From Paenibacillaceae bacterium (GTDB lineage: Bacteria > Bacillota > Bacilli > Paenibacillales > Paenibacillaceae): a stretch of 64,000 bases of DNA. Of the stretch, positions 46,207 through 55,090 are shown one piece after another; within the stretch, counting starts at the first letter, position 1, and the number at the start of each line of letters is the position of its first letter. The notes below the pieces were generated by a model. The model was given only the letters and a program-made list of their open reading frames with translations. It did no database searches and was not told the DNA's origin. The stretch covers positions 90,948 through 154,947 of the forward strand of contig REGQ01000015.1 in assembly GCA_004134985.1 (NCBI GenBank), written 5' to 3'. The translations under genes and the position numbers were made by a program.

Positions 46207-47388
46207 TTACACTTCCACCTCCTTGATTAGACTAAGCCAGTGCTGCACCCGATGGATGAACGTATGCTCGCGAAGCGTGCGCAACAACCCCCGCATCGCC
46301 ATCATCCTGCGCGCCGGCGCATTGTTCAGGTAGTAGCGAATTTTGTCCTGAAGTTCCACTGGCGTGGAGAACGTATCCAGCTCCAATCCTGCACGGTAAT
46401 ACACATTAAGATCTTCCCTTATGTCGGTCAGCTGCAGCGCGCCGCAAGCGGCAATCTCGTACGTCCTGGGATTAATAGAGCGACCAGGCAAGTTCATGCT
46501 GTTCTTGTTGTCAGGGCCAGGCTCCGTTGTACGATGCAGATTAATGACAATTTTGGCGCCATTATAAAACTTGATCGTTTCCTCGACCGGCATCCATCCG
46601 GAGCGGATGGATGACTTCAGTTCGGAATAACGATTCAATCGTTCCCACAATCCGCCGGCAATGACTACCTTATATTCAGAAAGCTCCGCAGCAATGGCAT
46701 CGAACAGTTCAATGCGATTCCAGAACCCCTGACCGATAAAACATACATCACTTTCGTATTCCTCTCCCACCAGCTGCGGCTTGAACAAGCCGGGGTGTAC
46801 GCCAAGCGGCATGTAATGAACGGTGGCGCATCCTTGCCGACGGTACAGCTCCACTGCAGACAGCTCGTGGGTCAAAATAATATCATAGTGAGGGGCAACA
46901 TGAGCCGAGTTGTCGATCTCATAGGGATCGTCTGCGAACCAAATGAGCGTGCGTATGCCCAACGCGCGGATGGCATCCACCTGCTGCAGATGATTGTCTG
47001 GAAATACATGAAGACCATTTAATACTACGACCAGATCGGGCTTAAGCTCCGACGCCTTCTCATACATCACCGTCGCTTCCGCCACATGAAGTTCACGGAC
47101 AGACATGTTGAGCGCCTCAATGATGCCGTCGTCAATTGCCTGGAAACCTTGCGGAATATACAGAATACGCAAGTTGTGAACCACTGCACCCGGCCCTCCG
47201 ATTACTTGGGAAATCGCAGTCGAAGCCCCTTCCCGCCAACCGCGTTCCCAACCGATCTGAAAGCCTGAAATTCTGCTTTGCCTGTGCTCAGCCGCCAGCT
47301 TCTGGGAGGATGGGTTCGATCGCTTGCGCTGCTTGCCTGTTGTTTGCTTTGCTTTCCCACTGACGATGTCAGCCTGCAATTTTCTCAC
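46207..47388 (-). CDS. CgeB-family spore glycosyltransferase (first of a pair)
   Basis: 393 residues. A basic head (~1-40, many K/R) and a glycine repeat (G42, G46, G50, G54: GFQIGWERGWREG) precede the CgeB core (KPDLVVVLNGLHVF, IWFADDPYEID, YMPLGVHPGLF, NPRTYEIAACGALQLTDIREDL). Paralogue of the next gene. GTG at 47388 is the annotated start; TTG at 47379 is also possible because GGCGGG lies only just before the GTG. It probably begins a two-gene transcript, separated from the upstream small-protein genes by a hairpin. Confidence 0.83.
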   Translation of the reverse strand: MRKLQADIVSGKAKQTTGKQRKRSNPSSQKLAAEHRQSRISGFQIGWERGWREGASTAISQVIGGPGAVVHNLRILYIPQGFQAIDDGIIEALNMSVRELHVAEATVMYEKASELKPDLVVVLNGLHVFPDNHLQQVDAIRALGIRTLIWFADDPYEIDNSAHVAPHYDIILTHELSAVELYRRQGCATVHYMPLGVHPGLFKPQLVGEEYESDVCFIGQGFWNRIELFDAIAAELSEYKVVIAGGLWERLNRYSELKSSIRSGWMPVEETIKFYNGAKIVINLHRTTEPGPDNKNSMNLPGRSINPRTYEIAACGALQLTDIREDLNVYYRAGLELDTFSTPVELQDKIRYYLNNAPARRMMAMRGLLRTLREHTFIHRVQHWLSLIKEVEV

Positions 47389-47465
47389 CCGCCTTTATCT
47401 TCATGTATAACTATATGCTGTATTCGTCCCTGAAACATGGTCACTTGTCCATTTTTGCAATAAAT

Positions 47466-47496
47466 AGGCGACGGGCATTTGCTGTCTGCCCGCCGC
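47466..47496 (-). terminator. Terminator after the basic 117-residue protein gene
   Basis: On the minus strand GGCGGCGGGCA pairs with TGCCCGTCGCC (one mismatch), loop of about 9, followed by TATTTATTG. The T-tract is broken, so termination may be partial. Confidence 0.55.
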
Positions 47497-47512
47497 CTGT
47501 CCCCATCTTTTA

Positions 47513-47866
47513 TTATGACTGCTGCTCGTACGCCAATTGATGTCCATCCTCAAACCCCTTGGCAAAACCAGCATTATAGCCGTCGGTGTACGAGCTGTCG
47601 AAACCTTCTGTATAACTTCCGGGTATTGGCAGCGTCGTCACTGGCGCAAGGATTCTTCTGCGCTTCCGCCTTACCAATCCGGAACGTCGTCCCGTTCGCT
47701 TGGCTCCCCGGGATGTTCGTTTCCGCAACAGCGGCTTGCCGCTCTTCTTGCGGCCCGGACGAACGGCTTTTGTACGTTTTGGCGTACTTCGTTTAAGTAT
47801 TCTCCTCCGCGCGCCGGTTTTCTTTCTGCCGAGTTTTGACCTCGTCTTGCTTCTGGCAGTATACAA
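47513..47866 (-). CDS. Very basic small protein with C-terminal GX3 repeat
   Basis: 117 residues from TTG with GGGAGG 8 bases upstream. Residues 1-72 contain about 30 K/R and several G and S, no hydrophobic core, so likely disordered and polyanion-binding. Residues 84-110 carry the glycine repeat (G88, G96, G100, G104, G108) with F/Y between, also found in three glycosyltransferases here. No known domain. It follows the 105-residue protein gene by 3 bp. Inference: a spore-layer component or adaptor linking the enzymes to acidic partners. Confidence 0.75.
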   Translation of the reverse strand: MYTARSKTRSKLGRKKTGARRRILKRSTPKRTKAVRPGRKKSGKPLLRKRTSRGAKRTGRRSGLVRRKRRRILAPVTTLPIPGSYTEGFDSSYTDGYNAGFAKGFEDGHQLAYEQQS

Positions 47867-47869
47867 TCG

Positions 47870-48187
47870 TTACGCCTCCCTGCTGAATTCATGTCGCCCC
47901 CTGACTGTCGAAGCTCGGCTTGCCCTCACACCGTCAGCAAGCCATACTTTGCCCGGTTTGCCAAGGCGATAATTGCGCAGCCGGGTCCCCGTCAGCATTT
48001 CTGCCATCGTCAGCTGAATACCTGTGAGCAATCGGACCTGCTCGCGAATGGATTTCGTCAAGGCAGGCGATTGCTCTGACAAGTCAGCCACACTTTCCAG
48101 CACCCTCGCCAAGGCATTCTGCCCCCTGGCAATTGATGCAATCAGCTCAAGCTTCACTTCACGCTCCCGTTGCAGCAGACGGGTCAC
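47870..48187 (-). CDS. Small helical protein of the spore-glycan cluster
   Basis: 105 residues. Residues 1-65 predict as amphipathic helices (REREVKLELIASIARGQ, SIREQVRLLTGIQLTMAEML); the C-terminus is basic (RNYRLGKPGKVW). No known domain. GTG start overlaps the stop of the previous gene (GTGA), so it is translationally coupled. Together with the two genes before it, it forms a run of small helical proteins of about 100 residues with similar layout, possibly paralogues. Confidence 0.7.
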   Translation of the reverse strand: MTRLLQREREVKLELIASIARGQNALARVLESVADLSEQSPALTKSIREQVRLLTGIQLTMAEMLTGTRLRNYRLGKPGKVWLADGVRASRASTVRGRHEFSREA

Positions 48188-48525
48188 GACTTATCTCCGC
48201 CCATCGGGAATCCGCTGAACATGCCCCCCATACCATCATCGCTGTCAGTTGCTGCATCATGACGCAATACAACCTTCAGCATGCTTGATATGCCTTGCCC
48301 CATCTTGGAAAGTCCATCGATCACTTCGATCATTTGGTCATGAACCTCCAATGTTTCCTTCACTAAATCCTGCTGTCCCGGAAAAACTTCGGGAGATACA
48401 TGATTGCATATCCAATTGCGCACTTTCTCTGTTTCCACTGCCTTTGCATCCAAAATCGTTGCCATATTCCACTGCAGCTTCGCAGCTGCCTCAAGCATTC
48501 GTAGATAAGCCGCCTCCCGACTCAT
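48184..48525 (-). CDS. Small helical protein of the spore-glycan cluster
   Basis: 113 residues. Helical with MLEAAAKLQWNMATILDAKAVETEKVRNWI and VHDQMIEVIDGLSKMGQGISSMLKVVL, then a Gly/Met/Asp-rich tail (DGMGGMFSGFPMGG). No known domain. ATG at 48525 has GGGAGG 6 bases upstream. Spacing and overlap tie it to the genes on either side. Confidence 0.7.
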   Translation of the reverse strand: MSREAAYLRMLEAAAKLQWNMATILDAKAVETEKVRNWICNHVSPEVFPGQQDLVKETLEVHDQMIEVIDGLSKMGQGISSMLKVVLRHDAATDSDDGMGGMFSGFPMGGDKS

Positions 48526-48545
48526 ACGCAACCTCCCATCCTGGG

Positions 48546-48833
48546 TTATTCCTCTGCTTCCCCATCCATTTCTTTCATAACATGCGACATATTATCAGCA
48601 ATGGTTTCTTGCAGATCCGCCAGACTATTTAAATAGGAAACAACGCTTTTGGAGACATTTTGCGAGTTTTCAATTAATCCTGCAATCCCTTGAAAATCCG
48701 GCTTATGGTCCGGCAATGCATGTACGACCTGCGCCATGCGAACCACGATGTCCCTCTCTGCTTCCAACACACGGGCCATCTGCTGATAAGATATTGATAG
48801 ATGCTCGACGATTTCATTAATCGGTTGTTCCAC
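48546..48833 (-). CDS. Small helical protein of the spore-glycan cluster
   Basis: 95 residues, nearly all helix with heptad-like hydrophobics (EIVEHLSISYQQMARVLEAERDIVVRMAQVV; VSKSVVSYLNSLADLQETIADNMSHVM), acidic overall. GTG start with GAGG 8 bases upstream. First of the four small-protein genes, 116 bp after the GT2 gene and behind a small hairpin, so it could have its own promoter. Function unknown. Confidence 0.7.
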   Translation of the reverse strand: MEQPINEIVEHLSISYQQMARVLEAERDIVVRMAQVVHALPDHKPDFQGIAGLIENSQNVSKSVVSYLNSLADLQETIADNMSHVMKEMDGEAEE

Positions 48834-48912
48834 TTCGCCTACCTCCCCGCTCCTTTACAGCATATGCACCATGAAGCAACCTGCTACATCGCTTCAGCAA
48901 ACATTAAGAACC

Positions 48913-48926
48913 GCCCCTACTGGGGC
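48913..48926 (-). terminator. Weak hairpin after the 48950-50311 glycosyltransferase gene
   Basis: GCCCC pairs with GGGGC around a 4-base loop; on the minus strand it is followed by GGTTCTTAATG. It is too short for strong termination and may only attenuate. Confidence 0.3.
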
Positions 48927-48949
48927 AGCCTGACCAACCGTTGTCTTCA

Positions 48950-50311
48950 TTACAATCGTTGTGCAAGCCTGACCGGCGCAATAACTGGCAAACCTTCGAC
49001 CAGTTCACTCAGGTGCTCAGCATTGCTCTGCGCAACCGATTTTTTATCAGCCCCCCATGCCTCAGCCGCCGTATCACTCACTATTCTTCGCTTCGTTCCC
49101 GCCTCCAGCCAGTAGAGGTTCCCATCTGCGCCAGCAGCAACCTGGCCATCCACACCTTCTTCTCCCCGCCACTTTCGATGCACATCATCCGCATGGACTG
49201 CCGAGCCGATCGGCCAGCGTTGCAAATCAATTTGAGATAAACGGGTGACTGGCATTGCGATTTCCCCTTCAACAGGATGGCGCTGATTGTTCTCCACCCA
49301 ATATACCGTGGCACCTAGTCCGCACACAGCAACATGCTGGGGATAGAAAATCGATTCGCCCATCGGGCTTGAATCAGATGCGTTCGATCTGTCATCGTTC
49401 GTGTTGAGCTGATGGACCTGCGCAATCAGTCCATGGGGATTTCGCCACTTTTGCATATAATATTTCTCATTATGGTTGTTAATTGCCTCGAACCGTTCCC
49501 CAAGCTCCTTCATGCTTACACTGCCAAAGTGATGAATAAACGAATCTCGCGCAATGACAAGCCGAAGCCCTTGCAGCCGCACACGAATATTGAAATCCTC
49601 ATCCTCGTAGTTGCCGACAAGATAACCTTCATCAAAGTAGCCGGTCTGATGGAATAAATTTCGGCGGAATAGCAGACAAAATCCGACCAAGCGGTCGACA
49701 AATTGCCATTTCGTTGTATCCGATACATTGTTTTGCCTCGCAAACTCCCACATGTCATCGATGGAATCATAGGGTTCTTTGATACACTGATCACCGCTAA
49801 TATAATTTGTGACAGGTCCAACCATACCAATTCGCTCATCACTGGCAAGTGCGGCCAGCATATTGTCCAGCCAATTTTGCGTAACAAGCGTGTCATTGTT
49901 CAGCAGGAGCAGCGTCTGTCCTTTGGCCATCATCATGCCCCGATTTACCGCTGAAGAAAATCCGCGATTTTCCTCCATAATATGAAATCGGATTTTGCCT
50001 TTGGCTTCCTGCAAATAAGCGGCCGTGCCGTCCGTTGACGCATTGTCCACTACGATGATTTCATAAGGGATATGGGTATGCTGCACGATGCTGTCTATAC
50101 ATGATTTCAAGTATTCCGCCTGATTGTAGCTTGGAATAATAATGCTCGTGCCTTCAAAATAATTGCCGTAGCCTACCTTGCCAGATGCACTGCCTTCCAC
50201 ATACCCCGCCTCATAGCCTTTCGTGTACATCTCAGCTTCCTTATTAAATAGTTCCCTGTTGCGCCTCGCCCTCACTCCGGCATGACGCTTCCTGCCAATG
50301 CTTGTCGCCAT
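48950..50311 (-). CDS. GT2 glycosyltransferase with glycine-repeat head and C-terminal YWV/YWL repeats
   Basis: 453 residues. Residues 1-30 are basic; 32-44 hold the GX3 repeat (G32, G36, G40, G44). GT2 domain (~55-290): SIIIPSYNQAEYLKSCIDSI, VVDNASTDGT, LLLLNNDT (DxD-like), NYEDEDFNIRVRLQG. The last ~130 residues have two similar units (YWVENNQRHPVEGE; YWLEAGTKRRIVSDT), a beta-type repeat known from actinobacterial surface proteins and presumably glycan-binding. ATG at 50311 has AGGGGGAG 11 bases upstream. Last glycosyltransferase in the run of coupled genes. Confidence 0.87.
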   Translation of the reverse strand: MATSIGRKRHAGVRARRNRELFNKEAEMYTKGYEAGYVEGSASGKVGYGNYFEGTSIIIPSYNQAEYLKSCIDSIVQHTHIPYEIIVVDNASTDGTAAYLQEAKGKIRFHIMEENRGFSSAVNRGMMMAKGQTLLLLNNDTLVTQNWLDNMLAALASDERIGMVGPVTNYISGDQCIKEPYDSIDDMWEFARQNNVSDTTKWQFVDRLVGFCLLFRRNLFHQTGYFDEGYLVGNYEDEDFNIRVRLQGLRLVIARDSFIHHFGSVSMKELGERFEAINNHNEKYYMQKWRNPHGLIAQVHQLNTNDDRSNASDSSPMGESIFYPQHVAVCGLGATVYWVENNQRHPVEGEIAMPVTRLSQIDLQRWPIGSAVHADDVHRKWRGEEGVDGQVAAGADGNLYWLEAGTKRRIVSDTAAEAWGADKKSVAQSNAEHLSELVEGLPVIAPVRLAQRL

Positions 50312-50328
50312 AGCGCATGTCACTCCCC

Positions 50329-51660
50329 CTATTCTACATACAATTGCACTCGGCCGTTTGCGAGTTGATCTGCCAGATGGCCGAAATCAAGCGCAACCTT
50401 GCCAAGTTCGGCAGCAATCTTCACCGTAATAACAACAGCAGGAATACCTGCTGCGACAAGTGCAATATCGAATTGGAAATTGCGTGCCTCATTCATGACT
50501 CGGTCAATGTCACCAAACCCGTGTACAGGTGAAATGACACCCTTCACTGTTATTCCATATTCCGTCAACAGCCCAGCCAATACCGTCGCCTTGTCGCCAA
50601 TAATAAGCACTTTGCGTCCTTGCAGCAATTTAGGGAGCAGCCCCGACTCATGCAGACGGTAATTGATCGTCGACAATGTCAGCTCCATAGTACGGATGTC
50701 GATGCCATGACCGCGCAAAATCGGGAACATAAACGGCTGATAATGTTTGCGGCGGGAGTGGGGTACCCCCACAATATCCGCTTGGCGCACTGCCGCCGCG
50801 AGTTGGTCCCGCGCCGCTATATCCGGGACAACTACGCCTGCAGTCGGCAGGAATGGCGCCTCGCGACGGATTGCGGCGGCATCATAGACTATCCCTTGAG
50901 AGAGGGCGAACAGTTCACCGTCCCCAAGCCGCACAACGGCGCAAGGTGAAGAACTGGTTATCGACTGGTTCAGCCTGGCGAACACTTGCTCAGGTGTCAT
51001 CAGCGGCAGAGCATGAGGCTGGAGAGCTGCCACGCCTGCTGTCACAACTTCGGAAAGGGTGAAGTCCGGCAGCAAAATATGATCCGGCAAAGCGTTCTCC
51101 AATAACAATTCGCCGCCCTCATATCTGCCCTCCTCGCGGGCCTGCTCCAACTGCTGCTGCTCGGACAGCCCTTTGACCGACTCTCCCCCCTCCGGCTGAG
51201 CGGGCGATTCGATACTGTACGCATTGTTCTCACTGTTCTCCAGACTGTCCTTATGCTCCTTATCTCCGCTGCTTCCCATCTGCGTCCTGATTCCACCGTT
51301 CTCTTTCTGCTCTTTATGATCTTTGCTGCCATCCTGTTCCTTGTGTTCCCTGGTCTCGCTATTTCTCCCGAGTTCCTGCCGCTCCTGCATCTCATTAGAC
51401 ACGTAGTTCTTTCCGTGTTTCAACTTTAGCCGATGAAGACTTTTCCCTTTACGGGCCTTCTTATACACTCCACTGCGATTGGACGTCTTCCTTCCCTGGC
51501 CGCCCGCCTTCTTGCGGAATTGACCGCGTTTCGCTGTATACATGGCACCTTTAGCGTTGCGATGTTTTTTCCCAGTGCCGCGCTGCACTGTACGGCTTCC
51601 CTGCGTGCTCCGCTTTCCTGCGATGCGTCTAATTACGCTCTTGCTGCCCGCCCTGCTCAT
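50329..51660 (-). CDS. GT-D-type glycosyltransferase with long basic/low-complexity N-terminal half
   Basis: 443 residues. The first ~100 residues are extremely basic (repeated K/R/G/S), the next ~90 are acidic-polar (E, K, Q, S, N), and the catalytic domain (~215-440) carries VVRLGDGELFALSQG, the DGE-containing signature of the GT-D fold, plus KVLIIGDKATVLAG. ATG at 51660 overlaps the rmlB stop (ATGA), with GGAG 7 bases before. The longer in-frame start would lie inside rmlB. The sugar added is unknown. Confidence 0.8.
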   Translation of the reverse strand: MSRAGSKSVIRRIAGKRSTQGSRTVQRGTGKKHRNAKGAMYTAKRGQFRKKAGGQGRKTSNRSGVYKKARKGKSLHRLKLKHGKNYVSNEMQERQELGRNSETREHKEQDGSKDHKEQKENGGIRTQMGSSGDKEHKDSLENSENNAYSIESPAQPEGGESVKGLSEQQQLEQAREEGRYEGGELLLENALPDHILLPDFTLSEVVTAGVAALQPHALPLMTPEQVFARLNQSITSSSPCAVVRLGDGELFALSQGIVYDAAAIRREAPFLPTAGVVVPDIAARDQLAAAVRQADIVGVPHSRRKHYQPFMFPILRGHGIDIRTMELTLSTINYRLHESGLLPKLLQGRKVLIIGDKATVLAGLLTEYGITVKGVISPVHGFGDIDRVMNEARNFQFDIALVAAGIPAVVITVKIAAELGKVALDFGHLADQLANGRVQLYVE

Positions 51661-52658
51661 CCAGTTTCTCCAACGGTGTCGTCTCTTGAACGCTCCCTGG
51701 CGGCTTTGCACCAGCTCTCATTATTTAAATACCATGCGGCGGTCTGCTGCAGCCCCTCTTCCAGACTGACCAGCGGCTGCCAGCCGAGCTCGCGTTTTAT
51801 TTTGGACGCATCGATCGCATATCTCCGATCATGACCTAACCGATCCTTCACGGAAACGATCAGCGACTCCGGCTTGCCAAGCACCTCCAGCAAAGTCCGC
51901 GCCACTTCCAGATTGGTTCTTTCATTATTGCCCCCGATATTATAGACCTCGCCTGGCTCCCCTTGCTGCAAAACCAGCGCTACCGCACTACAGTGATCCC
52001 GAACATGCAGCCAGTCTCTAACATTCAAACCATCGCCATAAATTCGAACCGGATGGTCATTAGCCGCCGATGTAATAATGACCGGAATCAGCTTCTCCGG
52101 GAATTGATAAGAACCGTAGTTGTTGGAACAGCGTGTAATCATTGCCGGAAAACCATACGTATGAAATGCTGCCCTCACCAGCAAATCGGAGGAAGCTTTG
52201 CTGGCGGAATACGGACTGTTCGGTGCCAGCGGCGTATCTTCTGTAAAAGCTCCTGTGCTGCCAAGCGTACCGTACACTTCATCCGTAGAAACGTGAACAA
52301 ACCGCCCCACCCCGTATTTGCGGGCTGCCTCCAGCAAGTGAAGTGTGCCGAGTACATTCGTCCGGACGAACAGATCAGGATGGGCGATGCTGTGATCCAC
52401 ATGGGATTCAGCTGCAAAATGGACGATGCCGTCATAACCTTTGGCCACTTCCTGCTCGACTGCTTGTCGGTCGGTCAGGTCGATATGGACGAAGGCATAA
52501 CGTTCATCCCCCTCAATATCACGCAAATTGTCCGGGTTGCCGGCATAGGTTAGCGCATCCAGATTCGTGATACGGCATAGCGGCTCCTTCTCCAACATAT
52601 AACGGATAAAATGGCTTCCGATAAATCCCATACCGCCGGTAACTAGCAGTTTGCTCAA
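51657..52658 (-). CDS. rmlB: dTDP-glucose 4,6-dehydratase (RmlB-like)
   Basis: 333 residues. TGGMGFIGSHFIRYML binds NAD. FVHVSTDEVYG supplies the T-D-E active site, and YSASKASSDLL the YxxxK pair. It converts dTDP-glucose to dTDP-4-keto-6-deoxyglucose. TTG start with GGGAGGG about 7 bases upstream overlaps the rmlA stop (TTGA). No rmlC or rmlD is in the window, so the final 6-deoxysugar may be rhamnose made with enzymes from elsewhere, or an amino sugar. Confidence 0.93.
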   Translation of the reverse strand: MSKLLVTGGMGFIGSHFIRYMLEKEPLCRITNLDALTYAGNPDNLRDIEGDERYAFVHIDLTDRQAVEQEVAKGYDGIVHFAAESHVDHSIAHPDLFVRTNVLGTLHLLEAARKYGVGRFVHVSTDEVYGTLGSTGAFTEDTPLAPNSPYSASKASSDLLVRAAFHTYGFPAMITRCSNNYGSYQFPEKLIPVIITSAANDHPVRIYGDGLNVRDWLHVRDHCSAVALVLQQGEPGEVYNIGGNNERTNLEVARTLLEVLGKPESLIVSVKDRLGHDRRYAIDASKIKRELGWQPLVSLEEGLQQTAAWYLNNESWCKAARERSRDDTVGETG

Positions 52659-53380
52659 TTGGATCCCTCCCGCAATTTGCAAGCCGCGTCATGGAGCGAA
52701 TCGAAGGTTCCCGCATCGGTCCACCAGCCGCTGAGCGTCATATATTCCAGCAGACCAGCTGCCGCATAAGCGTTATTGACATCCGTTATTTCAAGTTCCC
52801 CCCGCTTGGAGGGCTGTAATTGTTCCGCAATCGAAAAAACACGGTTATCATACATATAAATACCTGTCACACAATAATCAGATTTGGGTTCAGCCGGTTT
52901 TTCATCAATAGCGACAATACGGCTCTTAGCTGGGTTGAAGGTTGGAACGCCGTATCGATGCGGGTCAGGCACGCGCTTGATCAGCACCATAGCCCCTTGC
53001 TCCTGATCGTTAAAAGCTTTGATATAGGATGTCAGCGAATCCTCGAACAAGTTGTCGCCGAGCAAAACAATAAACTTTTGGCTTTCACCTACAAAAGGAC
53101 GGGCCAACTGCAACGCTTCGGCAATTCCGCCAGCTTCTTCCTGAATGCGGTAGGTCAACGAAACACCTTCCTCACGGCCGCTGCCCAAATAGTCTATGAA
53201 TAATCCTGCAGATGCACGGCCCGTAATCAGTTCAATATCGGTGACCCCCGCTTCCTTCAGCTTGCGAATCGCATAGCCGATCATTGGAAGCTTGCCAACT
53301 GGCAGCATGTGCTTGTTAAATAAACGGGTTAATGGCATTAGTCTGGTTCCTGTTCCGCCGGCCAAAATGACTGCCTTCAA
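52655..53380 (-). CDS. rmlA: Glucose-1-phosphate thymidylyltransferase-like nucleotidyltransferase (RmlA type)
   Basis: 241 residues from TTG at 53380 (GGAGG 7 bases upstream), which restores the family start KAVILAGGTGTRLMPLT. MLPVGKLPMIGYAI and LLGDNLFED complete the active site. It forms dTDP-glucose from glucose-1-phosphate and dTTP. The length is that of the short form, without the extra C-terminal part of the 290-residue enzymes. The longer reading frame upstream crosses another gene and is rejected. Feeds RmlB encoded next. Confidence 0.9.
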   Translation of the reverse strand: MKAVILAGGTGTRLMPLTRLFNKHMLPVGKLPMIGYAIRKLKEAGVTDIELITGRASAGLFIDYLGSGREEGVSLTYRIQEEAGGIAEALQLARPFVGESQKFIVLLGDNLFEDSLTSYIKAFNDQEQGAMVLIKRVPDPHRYGVPTFNPAKSRIVAIDEKPAEPKSDYCVTGIYMYDNRVFSIAEQLQPSKRGELEITDVNNAYAAAGLLEYMTLSGWWTDAGTFDSLHDAACKLREGSN

Positions 53381-53396
53381 TCCGATTCCTCCATTC

Positions 53397-54146
53397 TTAA
53401 TGAAAAAGTGCAGGATCAACCTGCCATTTGTCCATAAACAACTGTTTGTTGCGCTCAAGCAAATGTTTAATGTGCTGCGCATTGTGCTTGCTGAAGCTCG
53501 CATGACCCTCATGATGCACCAGTACATTGCGGCATAACAGCAGCTGGTAGCCCTGCGCACGCGCTCGGTAGCAAAAGTCATCATCCTCGTAATGTCCCAA
53601 TCCGAACCGCTCGTCAAGCTCTCCGATTGTATTCAACAATTCACGTTCAAACAGCAGACACAATCCGACAAGCCTTAACACCGGTTCGTAGTATCCCGCT
53701 TGGGAATGCAGTTGCTTTGCTGCCTGCAGATGAAATTGATTCATATCATTATATGCAGTATCTTGCTGTTGGCGCCCATTGGCATAATTACTCATTGGAC
53801 CGACAAGTCCAACATTGCCCGCACTCTCCAGCGCCTTCCCCATATGAAGCAGCCAGCCGCTGCTGACAATGACATCGTTGTTGAGCAGCACCAGCCTGTC
53901 GCCGCTTGCCAGCCGCAACCCTTTGTTGCAGGCGGCAGGAAAACCGCGATTGGTTGACTGGGTAATCAACCGCAGCTGCTGATCCACGCACCATTGGGCT
54001 GTATTGTCGCTGGAGCCATCATCCACAATAATAATCTCATAAGGCGTCTGCGCCTTGTCCGTATGATTGCGTATGGCGTCAATACAGCGTTCCAGCAGCG
54101 CTAGACCGTTGTAGGTAGGAATAATGATGCTCGTTAATTTATTCAA
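53397..54146 (-). CDS. GT2 glycosyltransferase
   Basis: 249 residues, soluble GT-A fold. SIIIPTYNGLALLERCIDAI, VDDGSSDNTAQW, LVLLNNDVIVSSGWL (DxD-like), GHYEDDDFCYRARAQGYQLLL. Same subfamily as the 48950-50311 enzyme (NNDT/NNDV, YEDEDF/YEDDDF) but without head or tail extensions. TTG start overlaps the stop of the preceding gene (TTGA), SD GGAGGTG upstream. Confidence 0.88.
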   Translation of the reverse strand: MNKLTSIIIPTYNGLALLERCIDAIRNHTDKAQTPYEIIIVDDGSSDNTAQWCVDQQLRLITQSTNRGFPAACNKGLRLASGDRLVLLNNDVIVSSGWLLHMGKALESAGNVGLVGPMSNYANGRQQQDTAYNDMNQFHLQAAKQLHSQAGYYEPVLRLVGLCLLFERELLNTIGELDERFGLGHYEDDDFCYRARAQGYQLLLCRNVLVHHEGHASFSKHNAQHIKHLLERNKQLFMDKWQVDPALFH

Positions 54147-55084
54147 CTGCCGTCACCTCCGCCCAGCATATCTCTGCGCCTCACCAGGTCAGCAAATGAC
54201 AGACGCGGCGAGCCCGAAGCCATCGCATCGCCCAGCGCTTCAATGTGGTCGCCAATAATGAGCCGACCGACCGGATTGTCAGTTCCTATATTGTGCACGC
54301 GATGCCTGTTTTTTGAGAAAACATCGATGCTGGCGCAGACAACCAGCTTCAGCTTCTTCACGATCGCTCTCGCCTGTGCCTTGGGAGGGACCATCAGCGT
54401 CTCAGTGCCGATTTGGTTAACTGCGTGCCGAGACAGCGCATGCGGGACAGAGGTCAGGGAATTTGCCTCCAGATCGTCTCTACCCAGACTGTAGTTCAAA
54501 AATTTCTTCACTCTCGTAACATTATCCCAGCGCCCGAATGCGCCTAACAATGGGCTGATATCGTTTAACGCTACATCTGCACCTGCATCCACAGCCAGTA
54601 AAAAAGGGACGAGCAGTTCAGCTGAGACAGGGAAGTCGCCATCAACAAACAATAAAATATCGGCTGAGCTCAGCTTCGTCCCCAGCGCCCTGCCGACATC
54701 GTGCCCAACAGCCTCCGGCTCATTGACCACGATAACTCCCGGTCGAGCTCGGGCAATATCAAAGCTGCTGTCAGTGCTCCCGTTGACAATAACAATAATT
54801 TCATTCAACGGGAGTCTCTCAAGCTGTGTCAGCACCGCTCCAAGCTGGTCTTCCTCATTGCGAACCGAAACGATCGCCGCAGCAGAACGCCTCAGGCTTA
54901 CTGTCGCCGGGTTCACCTGGCGGGTCCCGTAAGTTGTGATTGCCCGATTTACAACGATTTCGGAATGTTGTTTTTTAAGCCGTCCCGCAATCTTCCTGCG
55001 TGTTATTACACGCCGCTTGGCAGGCAGCCTCTTCCGTTTTGCTCCCCGCGCTTTTCGCCGCCCCAATCCTTTCATTCGTCTCAT
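54143..55084 (-). CDS. GT2 glycosyltransferase with basic N-terminal tail
   Basis: 313 residues. Residues 1-40 carry about 20 K/R (RRKARGAKRKRLPAKRR). The GT2 domain (~68-300) has AAIVSVRNEEDQLGAVLTQL, VNGSTDSSFDIA, ILLFVDGDFPV (DxD) and NDISPLLG. ATG at 55084 has GAGGTG 7 bases upstream. It is a paralogue of the next gene upstream (similar SLTSVPHALSRHA and [13 protein letters not shown] motifs), 6 bp away. Confidence 0.87.
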   Translation of the reverse strand: MRRMKGLGRRKARGAKRKRLPAKRRVITRRKIAGRLKKQHSEIVVNRAITTYGTRQVNPATVSLRRSAAAIVSVRNEEDQLGAVLTQLERLPLNEIIVIVNGSTDSSFDIARARPGVIVVNEPEAVGHDVGRALGTKLSSADILLFVDGDFPVSAELLVPFLLAVDAGADVALNDISPLLGAFGRWDNVTRVKKFLNYSLGRDDLEANSLTSVPHALSRHAVNQIGTETLMVPPKAQARAIVKKLKLVVCASIDVFSKNRHRVHNIGTDNPVGRLIIGDHIEALGDAMASGSPRLSFADLVRRRDMLGGGDGS

Positions 55085-55090
55085 CAATTT

